A DNA stretch of 64,000 nucleotides from Cinclus cinclus (Eukaryota; Chordata; Aves; Passeriformes; Cinclidae), in the NCBI RefSeq assembly GCF_963662255.1, contig NC_085053.1, forward strand, positions 1,116,001-1,180,000, written 5' to 3'. A program made the translations under genes and the position numbers. The first letter of the stretch is position 1; each line of letters opens with the position of its first letter. The notes under the pieces were generated by a model. The model had not been told where the DNA came from and made no database searches. It was given only the letters and a program-made list of their open reading frames with translations. Shown here in pieces: positions 46,101-58,845 of the stretch.

Positions 46101-48522
46101 TGTGGGACACAATGTGCCCCCATTTCCCTGCATTTCTGCCCAGGGTTGTAACTGGACAGTGTGGTCCAACCTCAGGCCCAGCTCAACAACCAAGTCACAA
46201 ATACAAAGAAATGGTAGAAAACAGAAGAAACAATTAAACAATCCCACTTCCTACTGCCAGACCTCCTGCCTTGTCCCACAGGAGCAGGAATGTCTGCCCT
46301 GGCAGAGTGGGCATTTGGAGAAATGCAATACTGTGAACCACCCAGACACTGACACCAACACAAAAACCCCTTTATGCTGACTTCAACAGTTTTCTACCCT
46401 CACTTCTCCCATGATGAGACAAAAGCTGTGTGGGAGTGGGGAAGCTTGTGGGACCAACATCAAAATGCTTGGAAACCACCAGCCTGGTCAAGGGGTCACT
46501 GCACAGAACGAGGAAGATTTTCAATCAATTTCTTACCACTTACTGTGATCAAGACCTTGGTGTGTTTAAAATTTTTAACTCCTGGAACAGCCTGCTGGGC
46601 AAAGTGATGAATTGTCCTCTTGGTGCTTTTTCACTCAGGACTTGTGCACCCAGCAAACACATGATTTATATAAGCAATGTGTTTCCAACAACCCCATTTA
46701 ATACCAAAACACTCCGGTTTTCATCACTGGCCACCTCTCCAGCTGGGCAACATTTTGTCATGCAGGGCATTTCAAAATCCCCACTCAAGCTGTTACAGAA
46801 TAAACAGCTAATCACACTAAAAATCCTGAGATTCATTCAGATTTTTTTTTTGTTTTTTGTTTTTTTTTAGATCCAAGAATTCTGAAAGCCAACCTCTGTG
46901 CCAACATTGGCTGCAAACAACAAAACCAGAAATTTCTGGGTGAATTTCAGCATGGACACGTCACATTTGCCACTATCCTTTCTGCAACCGTTGCAAAATC
47001 CAGAAACCAAACAAAAAAAGAAACTGAAACACCGAGCATGCGGAAAACCGAAGAGGACCTATGATGTAATTATTGTTACTGGCACAGGAAAAAGAGGAAT
47101 GGATTATTTCTGTCAGTGTCAAAGAGGACACATTGCAGACAGAGTGCACTCTCAAACATGAGCAATGGAAAGGAAATATTAGCAGGATAAAACAGGCAGC
47201 TGATGTAGCACACAGCAGAAAGGGCAGTTCAGCAGGACACGAAACAGAATGCCAAGTTTTAACAAGAGCACGTTACAATCTATTCTGGAATCAAAACAAT
47301 TACACCGAGGAAAATGAGTTGGTTTTGGCCAGTGCTGGAAATCAGATTACTGCTCTGCAGCCCATCCTTACACAGTAACACTTAACAATTCTCAAGACAA
47401 TTTGCAGGGATTAAATCATTACTGTTGAAGTGAGGGCAGGGTAAAATGAGTTAGGAAGTTGTTAAAGGAATAGAAAGCCACATCAAATACTGCAGAGTGG
47501 CACTGCTCCCATTTCTGCCTAGCTTGGGTAAAATTCCCTGGAGGATGACCTGCACAACTCTGCCTTTACTTCTTTCAGTGCTCATAAGGATTCATAATAA
47601 ACTGGATGTTAGATGCTAGAAAATGATTACATTATTATAAAGGTCAGGAACACAGGCATAGCAGCAGGACACTAAATAAAATAGACAGAAATTTAAAAAA
47701 GGCAACCAAAACAAGCAATTAATAAGAGAATGAGCCTGAATATCCACCCCCAAGCACTGTTCAGCTCTTGTCTGCAAAGCATTGCAGTCAATGAAAACAG
47801 CAGAACACAGGAACCCTCTCCCACTCATTTCACTGCCAAATCGCAACTCTGAAACTGAAAAACATTTCTTTTTTTTCACAGCTGTCAGAGGACACCCGAG
47901 ACTAGTACATTATCTGGCTAACAAAAAACCTCTTATAAATAAAACCAGGGAAAAAAATCACACACTCTTAGGTTTTTCTAGGTGAGCACACAAAAAATCT
48001 TGTTTTCACAAACTCTTTTGGTGTCTGAATCACTTTGGCCCTATCTCTGAAGGTTTCCCTCAGAGGTATTCCCAAGTAGCTCAGTTCTTGCTGTGTTTTG
48101 TGACCTCCAGAACATCTCATCCACATGGCATTATCACACAAGGGTCTTGATGGAAATGTCAGAGCAGAATTTGACCGCTGATCACCTGGGAAAACTGGAT
48201 CCACCTGCAAAATTATAATCCCTACTATTGTGTGGTCAATACAGCTCCACCTATGCTGTTAAAATTCTGGCAATCCCCAGGTGCTTTACCCTTGGAGCTG
48301 AGCTGCATTGGCTGCACTGTGGCTCTGTGGGATAATCAATGCAAAGACCATCAGACATCAAAAGCCCAGCTTGCAATCAGATAATTAGGGGTGGGCAAGC
48401 CTCCAGAGTAATTCCACATTTAACAACTGGAGCATTCCCTGACTCTTGTGACAGTGAAATATGAAGTATTTGGTGGGTGGAAGCCTGGGCTAATTCCTCA
48501 TGTGGTAGAAGGGTTAAGAAGA
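43164..48522. other. intergenic DNA without recognised gene
   Basis: It contains a poly(A) run at 44173-44193 and a G10 run near 45763. Open frames up to 146 codons occur on both strands, none with a recognised domain or consistent splice context. Confidence 0.45.
44173..44193. repeat. poly(A) tract
   Basis: Twenty-one consecutive A bases; no retroposon body recognised before it. Confidence 0.9.
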
Positions 48523-49190
48523 GTGTCAGGAAAATGAATCCACAAAGAGCAGAGGTTTATGTCCAAAAAGGAGACAGAGGAGTCCTTTTACTTTATTCAA
48601 ATAAAGGGAGAGGCCATGGGGCATTCCCCTGGGGTCTCTCCAGTTTTTGGAGGATGCAGCCTCCCTTTTCATCCCAATTTCCCGGCCACATTTCCCTCTC
48701 TCTTTGCCCTTGGGCTGAGGTACTTGAGAGGTCCAGACTTCCCAGAACACCTGATACCTGAGATTCCCCTCTAATGTACAACCCTCCCTTTTAACTTTTA
48801 ATTCTTATAGCATTCATGGGTTTTCCCCATTGCTTGTTTCATCTTTCAATATTCAATTTAATTTATCAGCAAAGCTGCAGTTTGTTTGTAAAGGCAAATA
48901 TCTTCTTCCCTTCATCAATCAGTGGAATCCTTCCCATTGCTCCTTTTATCTCTCAGTGCTGGTTTTATCTACCAGCAGACCCACGGCTTGTTTGTAAAGA
49001 CAAATCCCTCATTCTTCTCAAGAGCAAATCTGAGAACAAGAAACCTGTTCAGGAGCTGTGGTGAATCACAGCCACACCTGTGCTCCTTTCTGCACTATAG
49101 GTTGCAGGAGACAGTGGATGATTAGACAAAGGTGGAAGTGGTTCTTTCCCACTGATTTTTGTGACCTTTGTTTCAGCACTCTGCCACAGC
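48523..49190 (-). mobile_element. ERV LTR, diverged, with internal 107-bp duplication
   Basis: The segment GGGAGAGGCCATGGGGCATTC, then TTTTGGAGGATGCAGCCTCCC, a segment with GGTCCAGACTTCCCAGAACACC, and two GTTTGTAAAG units match a passerine LTR pattern as I recall it, in minus orientation. Edges are approximate: TGTCAGG at about 48523 and CTGCCACA at about 49190 would give TG...CA ends. No target-site duplication was seen. Confidence 0.5.
48821..49025. repeat. diverged tandem duplication, about 107 bp x 2
   Basis: TTCCCCATTGCTTG...GTTTGTAAAGGCAAAT (from 48823) is repeated as TTCCCATTGCTCC...GTTTGTAAAGACAAAT (from 48931). Both contain a TTTATC(T)A(C)CAGCA stretch midway. Confidence 0.65.
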
Positions 49191-49707
49191 CCTGAAGAAA
49201 TTGTGAGCTCATGGAATTCTCACAGGAGCTTCTCCAGCTCATTGCACCCTGCAGCCTGTGCAATAAAAGCAGCACCATGCAGCCTCACAGATATTGCAAA
49301 GAACTTTTCTCTCCAAAGAGGCTGAGCACCTATCCCTGGCGGCCTAGAACACCTCATTTCCAGGTCACTGTGGCAGTTCCACTTCCCTGGCACAGGGATA
49401 TTTTCATTTTCTCTTTCCCTTCCACATTCTTGTATTTCCCATGTGATGAAATACTTGATAACACCACCAAGGCACCAGAAAAGAAGGACAGGCTGGCAAA
49501 GGCCACATAAGCTGTTTTGACACTAACTCATGCCAGGATCTTTCACTGCATTGTCATTTCTCAATTTATTTGGGAATTTCCCAGCTCAAACACAGGGAGT
49601 GCGTGTGGGCACACCTGCATGGGCTTAGGCCAGCAGCTGGAAAGGAAGAGTTCTGTTCACACAGTGCCTCTGTTCTGTGCTGGAATAGCAACAAAAGTTG
49701 AAATAGC

Positions 49708-49777
49708 AAAAAAAGACAAACAAACAAACAAAAAAAAAAAGAGCAAGCAAGCAACCAAACAACAACAACAACAAAAC
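49708..49777. repeat. A-rich tract with AAAC, AAGC and AAC units
   Basis: Successive short runs of (AAAC), poly(A), (AAGC) and (AAC) units, directly visible. Confidence 0.85.
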
Positions 49778-50946
49778 CCACCACGTTTTCACATAAGCAT
49801 GCACCAAGGTACCAGGACATGAGGAACACAGGAGGGTTTGTGACAAACAAGAAAGTTAGGCACAAGAGAAACCAAACAACTCAAAACTTCCTAATGCAGT
49901 GAAATCAGGGCAAAAAGGGCATTGTGCCTTTGAGAGGATGAAAGGGATGAGACTGCAGCTGCACTTTGATGTGCTAATGAGAACATCTGCTCTGTGTACA
50001 AGCAGCTTGTCCGGAAAAGCTGTGACTTTTTGAGTGCCTCACCATCATTACTACTAGAAAACAACTCCTCCAGCTCATTACGTTTTTTTCCCACTCAGAA
50101 AGGATCTGGAGAATAATTTACTTTCCTGCACGTGGTTATTTGCTTGTTTGAATACTGTTCTACCCCTACTCATCCTTCTTTTCTTACATGGTGTAGTCCC
50201 AGGTAATTTGAGCTACAAAAGCACATAGTTAAGAACTCCAGGGAAGAACAAGCAAGCTCCTGTTCCACATCAGAATCAAGAATTGTCAGGCTGAGTCTGT
50301 CAGGCACAGTATTTATTTGTAGTGATAACATGAGCTATGACAGGAGCTCAGGCTCCAGATCTTAAAATGAAGTTAGTAACTAAGCAGCTCTTCCCTTAAA
50401 ATTTCACATCTTTGATCTGAAGTTAAAGACAGACTAAACATAGAAATCCAAACTCATTCCTCTCTGCAGGATCTAGTTCAGGCAGGTATTTGTCTTATTG
50501 ACAAATAGAAAATAAATAAGCCACTACAAAAATTTATTTATGTTTCTTTCTGCTCTTTCTGGGTCCTGAATTGCTAACACCACTCAGAAAAAAAAAACTG
50601 CAGGTGGGTTGTTACTGAACAGTTTGTTCAACTCAAACAGCTGCTCAGGAGACATCTGTAAGCATAGGAATGTCTTCTGATCAGACATATCAGAAATTTC
50701 TGCCATTCCACAGCCTGTGTATCCCAAAGGTTGCACAGCTCTTCATTGCTGCACCTTCCAGCCAGCTCCTCCTGACTGGCTCCTGCCCAGCTCCTACACA
50801 TCCCTGACACCTCCATATCCCACCACTGCTCCTCAATAACCTCACTGGCAATGCCAGCTCCCTCTCCCACACCCCCACACTTCCCCTCTAGTGTGCATTT
50901 TATCCTTAACTCACCTCTATAGCATTTTCCCCTCTTTAAAGGAAGG

Positions 50947-50968
50947 AAAAAAAAAAAAAAAAAAAAAA
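50947..50968. repeat. poly(A) tract
   Basis: Twenty-two consecutive A bases. Confidence 0.9.
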
Positions 50969-53900
50969 GAAGCAGGCAGCATTGAGAGTTCCAAGGCAGC
51001 CTCTCTGCCCTTGAGCCCATCTAAAAAGAGAAAATTGCTTGATGCAGAAGAGAAATGACATGGCAAAACCACAGTCCAGACGTGGAGACAGACTCCTTCA
51101 GACACAGACACTTGGCTGCACAACAGGAACTGCTGAGGAGATCCAGACAGATGTTCTCAATCTGGCTGGATTCATTCCTGCTTTACTTACAAAAGGGTGC
51201 ATGGGGTTTTTCTACCAAACTCAAATGGGCATCTGAAGGGCAGGAGGAAATTCCTGATCAGCACAAGAGCTGTGCAGAGGGAACAGGTTGTTCTGTTCTG
51301 GGCAGAGCTGGACAGTGAAAATTTGTGTCAGTAAATCTGGCAGGCTGACAACTAAGCGAACACAGCATTTAATTGGAAAATATTCCCATTTCCCATTACT
51401 TCCCAGCAGGAGATGAAATTCCAGGCAAATGTGTAGTAATTGCTAATCACCTACTAATACTGGAAACTTGATGTGTCTGTACACAGTTCTAAAACTAAGA
51501 AAAACTCTCAAAAGCTTGTTCTTCATTTTAGAAAAGACTCAAAAGGGATTTGTGAATTATTGAGATATAACTCCCCATACCAAAAGTTAGTTTGAGATTT
51601 TGCTGTGGATAGCTCTGAAAAGACACTGGCAACAAAATAAGACATCAGGGGCTGAAGATTAAGTCTCCTTCCCCAGAGGCTTTCAAATAGTTTCAAGTTT
51701 TCAATATTCTAATTTCAGCAAGTGAAATGGATGCTCCTCACATCGCAGATCAAATAAATTCAGGGTGATGGGTAAAATGATAAATTCTGGTCAAATATTC
51801 ATAATAGTGAAACCTGAAGGTGAATTTGATGAGTCACATGGGACTCTCGTGGGCCAGGGTAAGCAAAACCAGCAGAGAAAACTCAGTAAATTCTGTGGAA
51901 TACAACTGGGGGAGAAAAATCTGCCAGTGTACACACATGGCAAGAGTTACTAAATTAATTTGGAAGGAGACCCCAATGTCTTCCTACAGAACACCGAAGG
52001 CAAACTCATCACTCATGAGAGGTAACAGAGCATTAGGAATTACCCTTATGGGAGATATACTGGAGTAAGGCATAAAGAGGGGCAAGTGGAGAGAAAAAAT
52101 GGCTTAGAAGCTGAATGAGGATTAGGCAAAGGAGGATTTTTCAGTTTGGAAAACTTTGCTATAGGAGAAGAGACAGCAGATGGACATACAACTATAAGTG
52201 ACAAGAAGAATCCTCATTGCATAAAATCCAAGGGCAGCCAATGACTTTTTTCAGGGAATAGACTTATAAGAAACAAACAGAAATGTTTTGCTTTACTGTA
52301 TACTACTACACGGACTCTGTGAGTTCCATGGGAAACTCCAGGGGCTAAAAAGAAAAGCTGGTATGCAAAATAATTTACATCATCGTGCAGTCTCCTAAAA
52401 TGAATAAACATCAGGCTGATAAACATGATGCAATGTACTGTAAACCAGAGAATGCTGCAAGTGAAGGACTGCATATGCTGCTCTCCTCTGAGAACATCCC
52501 CCCATCCAGAAGGGCAGAATGCTGTGTGGGTTGGAGGCTTGCAGGAGAGCCCTCTTCCTCAGCACTGGACATTTCCATGGCTTTCCACAACTGCTAAATA
52601 AATTCTCTCTTTCCCACATTAATCACAGTTATTCACTCAGCTTGAATTTTCAGTTCCTCGTGGTTCTATCATGGCAAGATAGAGCACCCATCTGCCTGAA
52701 GGGTGACTCTTTTTATACCTGTGCCAATATAAACCTATTTTCCTGTAAAGAGCTACTTCCACTTGAAAATGCCTTTGGGATTTTTGGAAGCTCTGGCTGA
52801 TACCTGAACACCAATTTCTGCAGTTCTTACTGGAGAGTTAATAACTCTTAGCTGGGAGGAGAGAAGGGACTGTGGGGTGTTCTAATGGCCTGGATTTCAC
52901 AAAGAGAGAAAAAAGACTCCCAGAGAGAGAAAAACAAGGAGAAGGGAGCAGGTACAGAGAGACACCAGGAGCTGAACAGTCAGGAGAATGTGAAGCACTA
53001 AAAAGCTAATTTTCTGTGAATAAAGCTAAAATATTTTTCAGGGAATGAATTTTGCGAAATTGTTAGATCTCAAGCAGCATTTCAGTCTCAAAATAACTGC
53101 CCAAGTAACAGAAATTTGGATGAAACTTCAACACTTGAGAAGGGGAACTAACAACAAGTGTGCCTTGCTGCCCACTCTGCAGAGGCTGGGTTGTTCCTCA
53201 GGCTGCCCCAATTTCAGTACCCTGGGAGCCTCTGCAAGCATGACTTTGTGTTTTGGTTACTCTGAGGTTTAAAGAGCCCAAAACAATTGGCAAGCCCTAG
53301 TTATATGTGTTCTCTTAACAGTATGGAGATATTCTTGATGGTTTGGGGAGGGATTGATATGAGTCACTCACAATGGCAGGAGAAAGTCTCCAAAGCAAGT
53401 TGGAGCCCCTTATTTTCCATTTCCCAAATCCCAGCTCATGCTACGAGCTGATGCCTGGAGCAAACTGGCTTTTATAGCTGCATGGGTTTGAGCAAAGCCT
53501 CAAACCACACAGCAGAATTTGTGTGGAGGGAAGATTCCCAAAACCTGCACGTTGGTAAAATAAGTGAGTAGTACACTGAAAACCTCAGCAGAAAATTTCT
53601 CTCTTCATGGCTGATATCACATCCCCACTTCCAGGTCTAAGACCAGGTTAAGCTTAGCTTGTGCAGCCAGGGGTCTGACCTTAGCACATTAAATTGTCAA
53701 ACTCACAGCAGTTCCCTAATTCCAAAACTCCAGAACACCTACCAGCAATGTTAAAACACAACAAAAATTTCCCTGTGAATAGGGCAGCCCTCCCCACCCC
53801 AAGACATGGAGATCCTTAACACAGCTCCAACAGGACTACTTCAAGTTTACTGTATAAAATACAGAACAAGTCTCGGATTTACTCTCAGGATTCCTTAGAG

Positions 53901-56900
53901 ACTTTCTCTCTCAGAAGCAGTAAAACATGAAACCAGAGTTAGAAGGAACTGAAAAGCACTGCAGAGTAGTTTTGTGATGGCTGAGGTGCATTCTAACCAC
54001 CACCACTGAAACAGAGAGCAGGTGAATTCCCTTCTCTCAAAGAAAATCAGTGGAAACTTTGGCATTGACCTAGGTAGGGTCAGGATTACAGCCTATAAAA
54101 TTACAGGGCCAGAAGAAGACAAGAGAAAAGCAGGTAACTGGCAGATGATCTTCAGATGATGCATGAGTTGTAGCAATTCAACACCGCTCTAAGCATTTAA
54201 AATTTTGCTTTCTTCAAAGGAGAACTGATGTGCTCCCTCTTAAGGCTGGATAGAACATAATGGCAATTCAGTTTTCTCACAGGAAAACTGAAGTTTCCAC
54301 AGAAATCAAATTGCCCCCTCCCCTTTTTTTACCTTTAAATTTAGTTTTTAATTTCTGTGAAGAAAATTATAAAAAAAAAAGTTTTGGTCAGATCACTCCT
54401 TTCTAATTAAAAATTCCACTTTGCTGACCTGTGTTGCAGCTATTTCATTTCCAGGCAATATTAGATATTGCAGGGCTACACTATCCTTCCAGTCTGGAAA
54501 AAAATAGCCTCCCTAAGGCTCTTTGGAAGACTGTATTTCTTATAACATTTTTAATTGACTCAAGCTCCTGCAGGAGCGGAAACCCCCATAGACAAAACTG
54601 TATAAAAAGTTTAGCAGCAACAACATCCCAGGCTCAGGATTAACTCAGGAGCTAAGAGGCTCCCAGGAAGATTGTACTTAATACCCAACTACAAGAAAAC
54701 ACACAAGCCTGACTCAGGCATTTTAACCAAAACTATTTTTTGTCTGGAGAAACAGGTCAGCAATTTAAAATGGTTTGTCCTGACAGGTTTCTATCTAACA
54801 CCAACACTTCCGAGTTTTGACTTGATGTGGATATTCAGAACTTTGATCCACTTCTTTGGTGATTTTTCAATGGGCATCAGACATAATCCAAAGGCACGAC
54901 CCTCTTGGGATCCACCTGGATCTCTCTGACGTTTCTCTTGGGAAGAGAACAAGAAGTCTCTCCTGAGGCTAACATATTTACTATTTCAAGGCAATCAACT
55001 GATATTCTTTCTCAATAGAATAATTCCTGGGACATATCTACTCCAGCCCAGCAGGAAGTGTATGAATTGCTTGTGGAGAGACAAACGTTGTGCTTAAGAG
55101 AAGCTGCATGCAATGGCTGAGAAGAAAGTAACTTTCTGCTCTGCAAATTCACCTGACCAGCAGCTTCTCCCTCCTCTTCTGATAAATCACTGGCAGCTCT
55201 TCCCAAATCTCCACGAAGCCCTGCAGCCTTATTTGGACTAAAACCCACAGGAATGCTGAGTTGTATAACTAAATACTGCCAGTACTTTTTACTGTTAGTA
55301 TTTCCTTTTTTTTTCTTTTAAGAGAAATTAATGGAGTCTTTAAACCAAACATTCACCTGACATTGGCTTTGTTTTGGGCAAAGGCACAATAATCAAAGAG
55401 TAAAGGGAGAACAGAACAGCAACAGTGCCCATCTTCTGTGGGACAGCTAAATATCACTGGAAATTATCTTCTTACGAAAGAAAAACCCTGAGTCAGAAGA
55501 ATTTAATAGTTTCACTCTAATTAAAGACATTTACACAAGATGGGCAACAACTGAATTAAGGAATGTCTTGTACGTACAGTAATTAGGAAAGTTCACTGCA
55601 AAACAGAAATCAGCAACTTCCAGGCTATTTCCAGAGCTTCTTGTTGTGCAGACTGGAAGAAAAAGTCTCTTCCCAGCACCACCTGTGTCATTTTTCCATG
55701 GTGGTGGGACTGAAGACAGGAAAGTGATGTGAGATGATGTGTCCCAGTTGCCACCCTCCCAGAACCAGGAGGTTGTGGGTGGCAAAGTTGTGGGTCACCC
55801 TGGCAGAGACAACAGCTGACCAGGGGTACGAGAGGGGAAGAGGAAAATCAAAAACCTACTGATGTGAAAAAAATTCCTTCCAACCAAAGGCAGAGTTATC
55901 CAGCTCAGGACATGGGCCCTGCAGCCACATCAGGTACCACAGGCTGGCTCACTGCAGCTCCTTGCTCTGGAAAACCAGGCTGGAGACAATGCCAGCTGGA
56001 ACAGGGAGGTTGAGGCTACCCTTTGGGATGCTGGGCTTCACAGAAAGAGTTCTCAGAATATGGCAATAGAGTCCCTTGATCTTCCACACACACCAGTGAG
56101 AAGGTGAGGTTTCAGGCCTCATCCTGCCTTACCTCTTCTGAAAAACCTCAGTTGAGTCAGAATCACTGTGCCTCCGCCCAATCACTTGTTAAAAAAGAAA
56201 AACAAAAATACGACAGATTGTATTGCTCCATGTCAAAATAAAACACAGTTCATTATTTTTGTGCTCCGAGGAAACAGAATAAAAAGGCCCAGCTGGCAAT
56301 AGAATAGAAGCACTGGAATAAGAGGCGAAGAGCAGGTTGTACAACCCAGTAGAGCTCCTTCTGCCAACGTTTGCCAGACTGGTGTGCTCCAACTCTATTT
56401 TGGAGGCAGCCTGGAACCCACATGCAGGACCAGACTAAGGAAATCAGCCTGCCCAAGAAAACCCTCTCAAATCCTTGTGTCATCCAATAGTAGCCCTAAA
56501 GGATCTAAAGGATGTGGTTCTAACTGCTCCCTACCCCTGACAAGATGAGCAGCTCTAATTTCAAGTGGCAAGAGCATGAGTTGGATTTAACTGAGCAGAA
56601 AGAGGCAGCTCCAGCACATCCTCCAGAGATAAGCAGAATTAACTCAACAGCCTGTTTTCTACTGTTGTCTTTAAGACTGGTGGTTAGCAGAAACAGAGTT
56701 ATGAACCAGAGAGTAAGTCATCAAGAAATATCATCAAAAACCACTTTTCATCAGAGCAACCACAAAACGGTATTTAAAAATGATTTCACCAATACACTTC
56801 TAGTCAAACCTCACAGAAAAATAAAACCACAGATTTTGCTCCTAATTGTTGAAGAAAGCAGGAAGCTGTTAATATAATTCTCCAAAGGCCTGGGTCAGTG

Positions 56901-58652
56901 CAGCTTTACCACTGCAGAGAAAGGAAGGACTGGACAGAGACCTGCACAGAAAAACTTCTAGGACAAAAAGACAATAAAGAAGAACAATGATCCTAATAGC
57001 AATACAACTTCTCACGAGAAACTTGAGAAAGAGGAGAGGCAGATGAGGAGAACAGAGGGTTCTCTACTTAACAGGAAGCTGCCTACAGTTTGTCTGGAAA
57101 CATTTAGAAAATGAAACAATTAGCAAAACAAGCAAGCAGCGTGAGATTCCAAAATAATGTGATAAGCTTATTGCAGAAGCCTCATCGGATCAAATCCACA
57201 AGGCTGGAAGGGATCAGGACAGAGCTGTGTCCCCTCCTGGGCACAAGGTTTAGAGGGAAGAGTTGTTTTGGAAATGTCCCTTGAACAGCAGAGGAAGAGA
57301 GAGGCTCCAGGGACCCACTCAGAGACTGCAGCACAGCCCTGGTGTCCTCTATCCTCCTGTCCCTGCCAGAAGAGGGGCACACACACAACACCACGAGGGG
57401 ATGGCACTGAGGAGGCAACAGATGAAACTGGAGCCTGGCAAAAGTTTGAGGACAAGAGTTGTGCTCAGTTCTGCATGGCTTGAACCCCACACCGCCCATT
57501 CAGGGCAATCATTCTGTTCCTGACAACTCGGAAACCACTGGAAACTTGCTCTGACTGCTTTGGAGGGATGGATCAGGTAGAGAGAGCTCTGGCAGGCAAC
57601 ACACAGCCAGAGTTCCCAATAGAAGCAAAATCAGGAAAGTCACAGACTCGCATTCATTCGTCCTGCACCTAGAGCAGGGTGCCACCATCCAACACTGTTG
57701 GCTTATGGTGGGATCAGGCAACTTCCAGCAGGGCTGAGAAGGAAATCTGTGACCCAAAAGGCTCTGCTGTCTCCTGAAAACAAGTGCGAGACTGGAGCCA
57801 GGCCAGGCACTGAGGAGAATTCAGACCCTGTTCCCTGGGGTCTCCACAAGTAGAGCAGGAAAAGGGCAACAGAGGCTTACAAATATTCAGTAACAGCATC
57901 TGGATCAGGCTTTGCTGGAAAGTCTTCATGAGACAAAGACCTAGGAACTCCTGACCCCTGGAAAAAAGGGACACAAAGCATGACTTCAGCTACTCTTTCC
58001 AGATGCTGTGCCTGGCTTAGGGACAAATGGCTTGGGCAAGTAAAACGAGACTACAAAAAACAAGCAAGAAATCTTGTCTGTGGAGCTTCCCAGCAAGGTC
58101 ACCATCCATGATTCCTCACATTTCTCATTAGCTCAGACTTCAGGCAGGCAAAACCCTGGGTGTTTCCAGGCACCCAGAAGGAAGAGAGGAACACATTCCC
58201 TCCATGATGTGCATGCATAGCTGAGGAGTAGCAGAAGCACACAAGCCCAATTTCAGTGTTTGGGAAAAACACCGTATCAGAATATGACCAAATTTGGGTT
58301 ACAGGACAAGATCATAACTGAGCCTGTGCTCCTCACTAGCTGAGAAACTCAGTTCCCATCCTCTCAAATGTCAGCAGAATGCAGTGTGCTGTTCTCAACA
58401 CAGCCCCACCCCACAGTGCAGACATCTCCTCGGGCTGCCCCTGAGGTCTGCAGTATTAAGCAAGCCTGAAGTCATGGCTCTTACTCGGCTCTGCAATGTC
58501 TATGCAGACAGACACTATAGACCAGTGTCTATCAGTGTCTATTTGTACATCACTACTCACCTGAGAAGCAAAACCTCCAGGGCAGCTGTTGTCTTAGTAA
58601 GGAACTTTTGTCTTTTCCATTGTCAGTTAGTTTTCTCTGTCAAGTTCCAGAA

Positions 58653-58680
58653 TATACATATATATATAATATGTATATAT
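58653..58680. repeat. AT-rich microsatellite
   Basis: ACATATATATATAATATG followed by TATATATG; short and imperfect. Confidence 0.75.
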
Positions 58681-58813
58681 GACAACTACATTCAGATTCT
58701 GTGAAACAAACCTGCCCTATCTCCACGAGGAACTGTGTGCCTGCTCTCAGTGCAGAACACTCTTCAGCCCCACTCATTTCCATGGGACTGTGACACACCT
58801 GCTGCTTCCTCCC

Positions 58814-58845
58814 CTAAAGAAAGTTCTTTAGTTCCACTAAAGAAC
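58814..58845. other. inverted repeat with three alternating arms
   Basis: CTAAAGAA, then TTCTTTAG, then CTAAAGAAC. The middle arm can pair with either outer arm. Pairing with the right arm gives a perfect 9-bp stem (58823-58831 with 58837-58845) and a 5-base loop. Confidence 0.7.
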
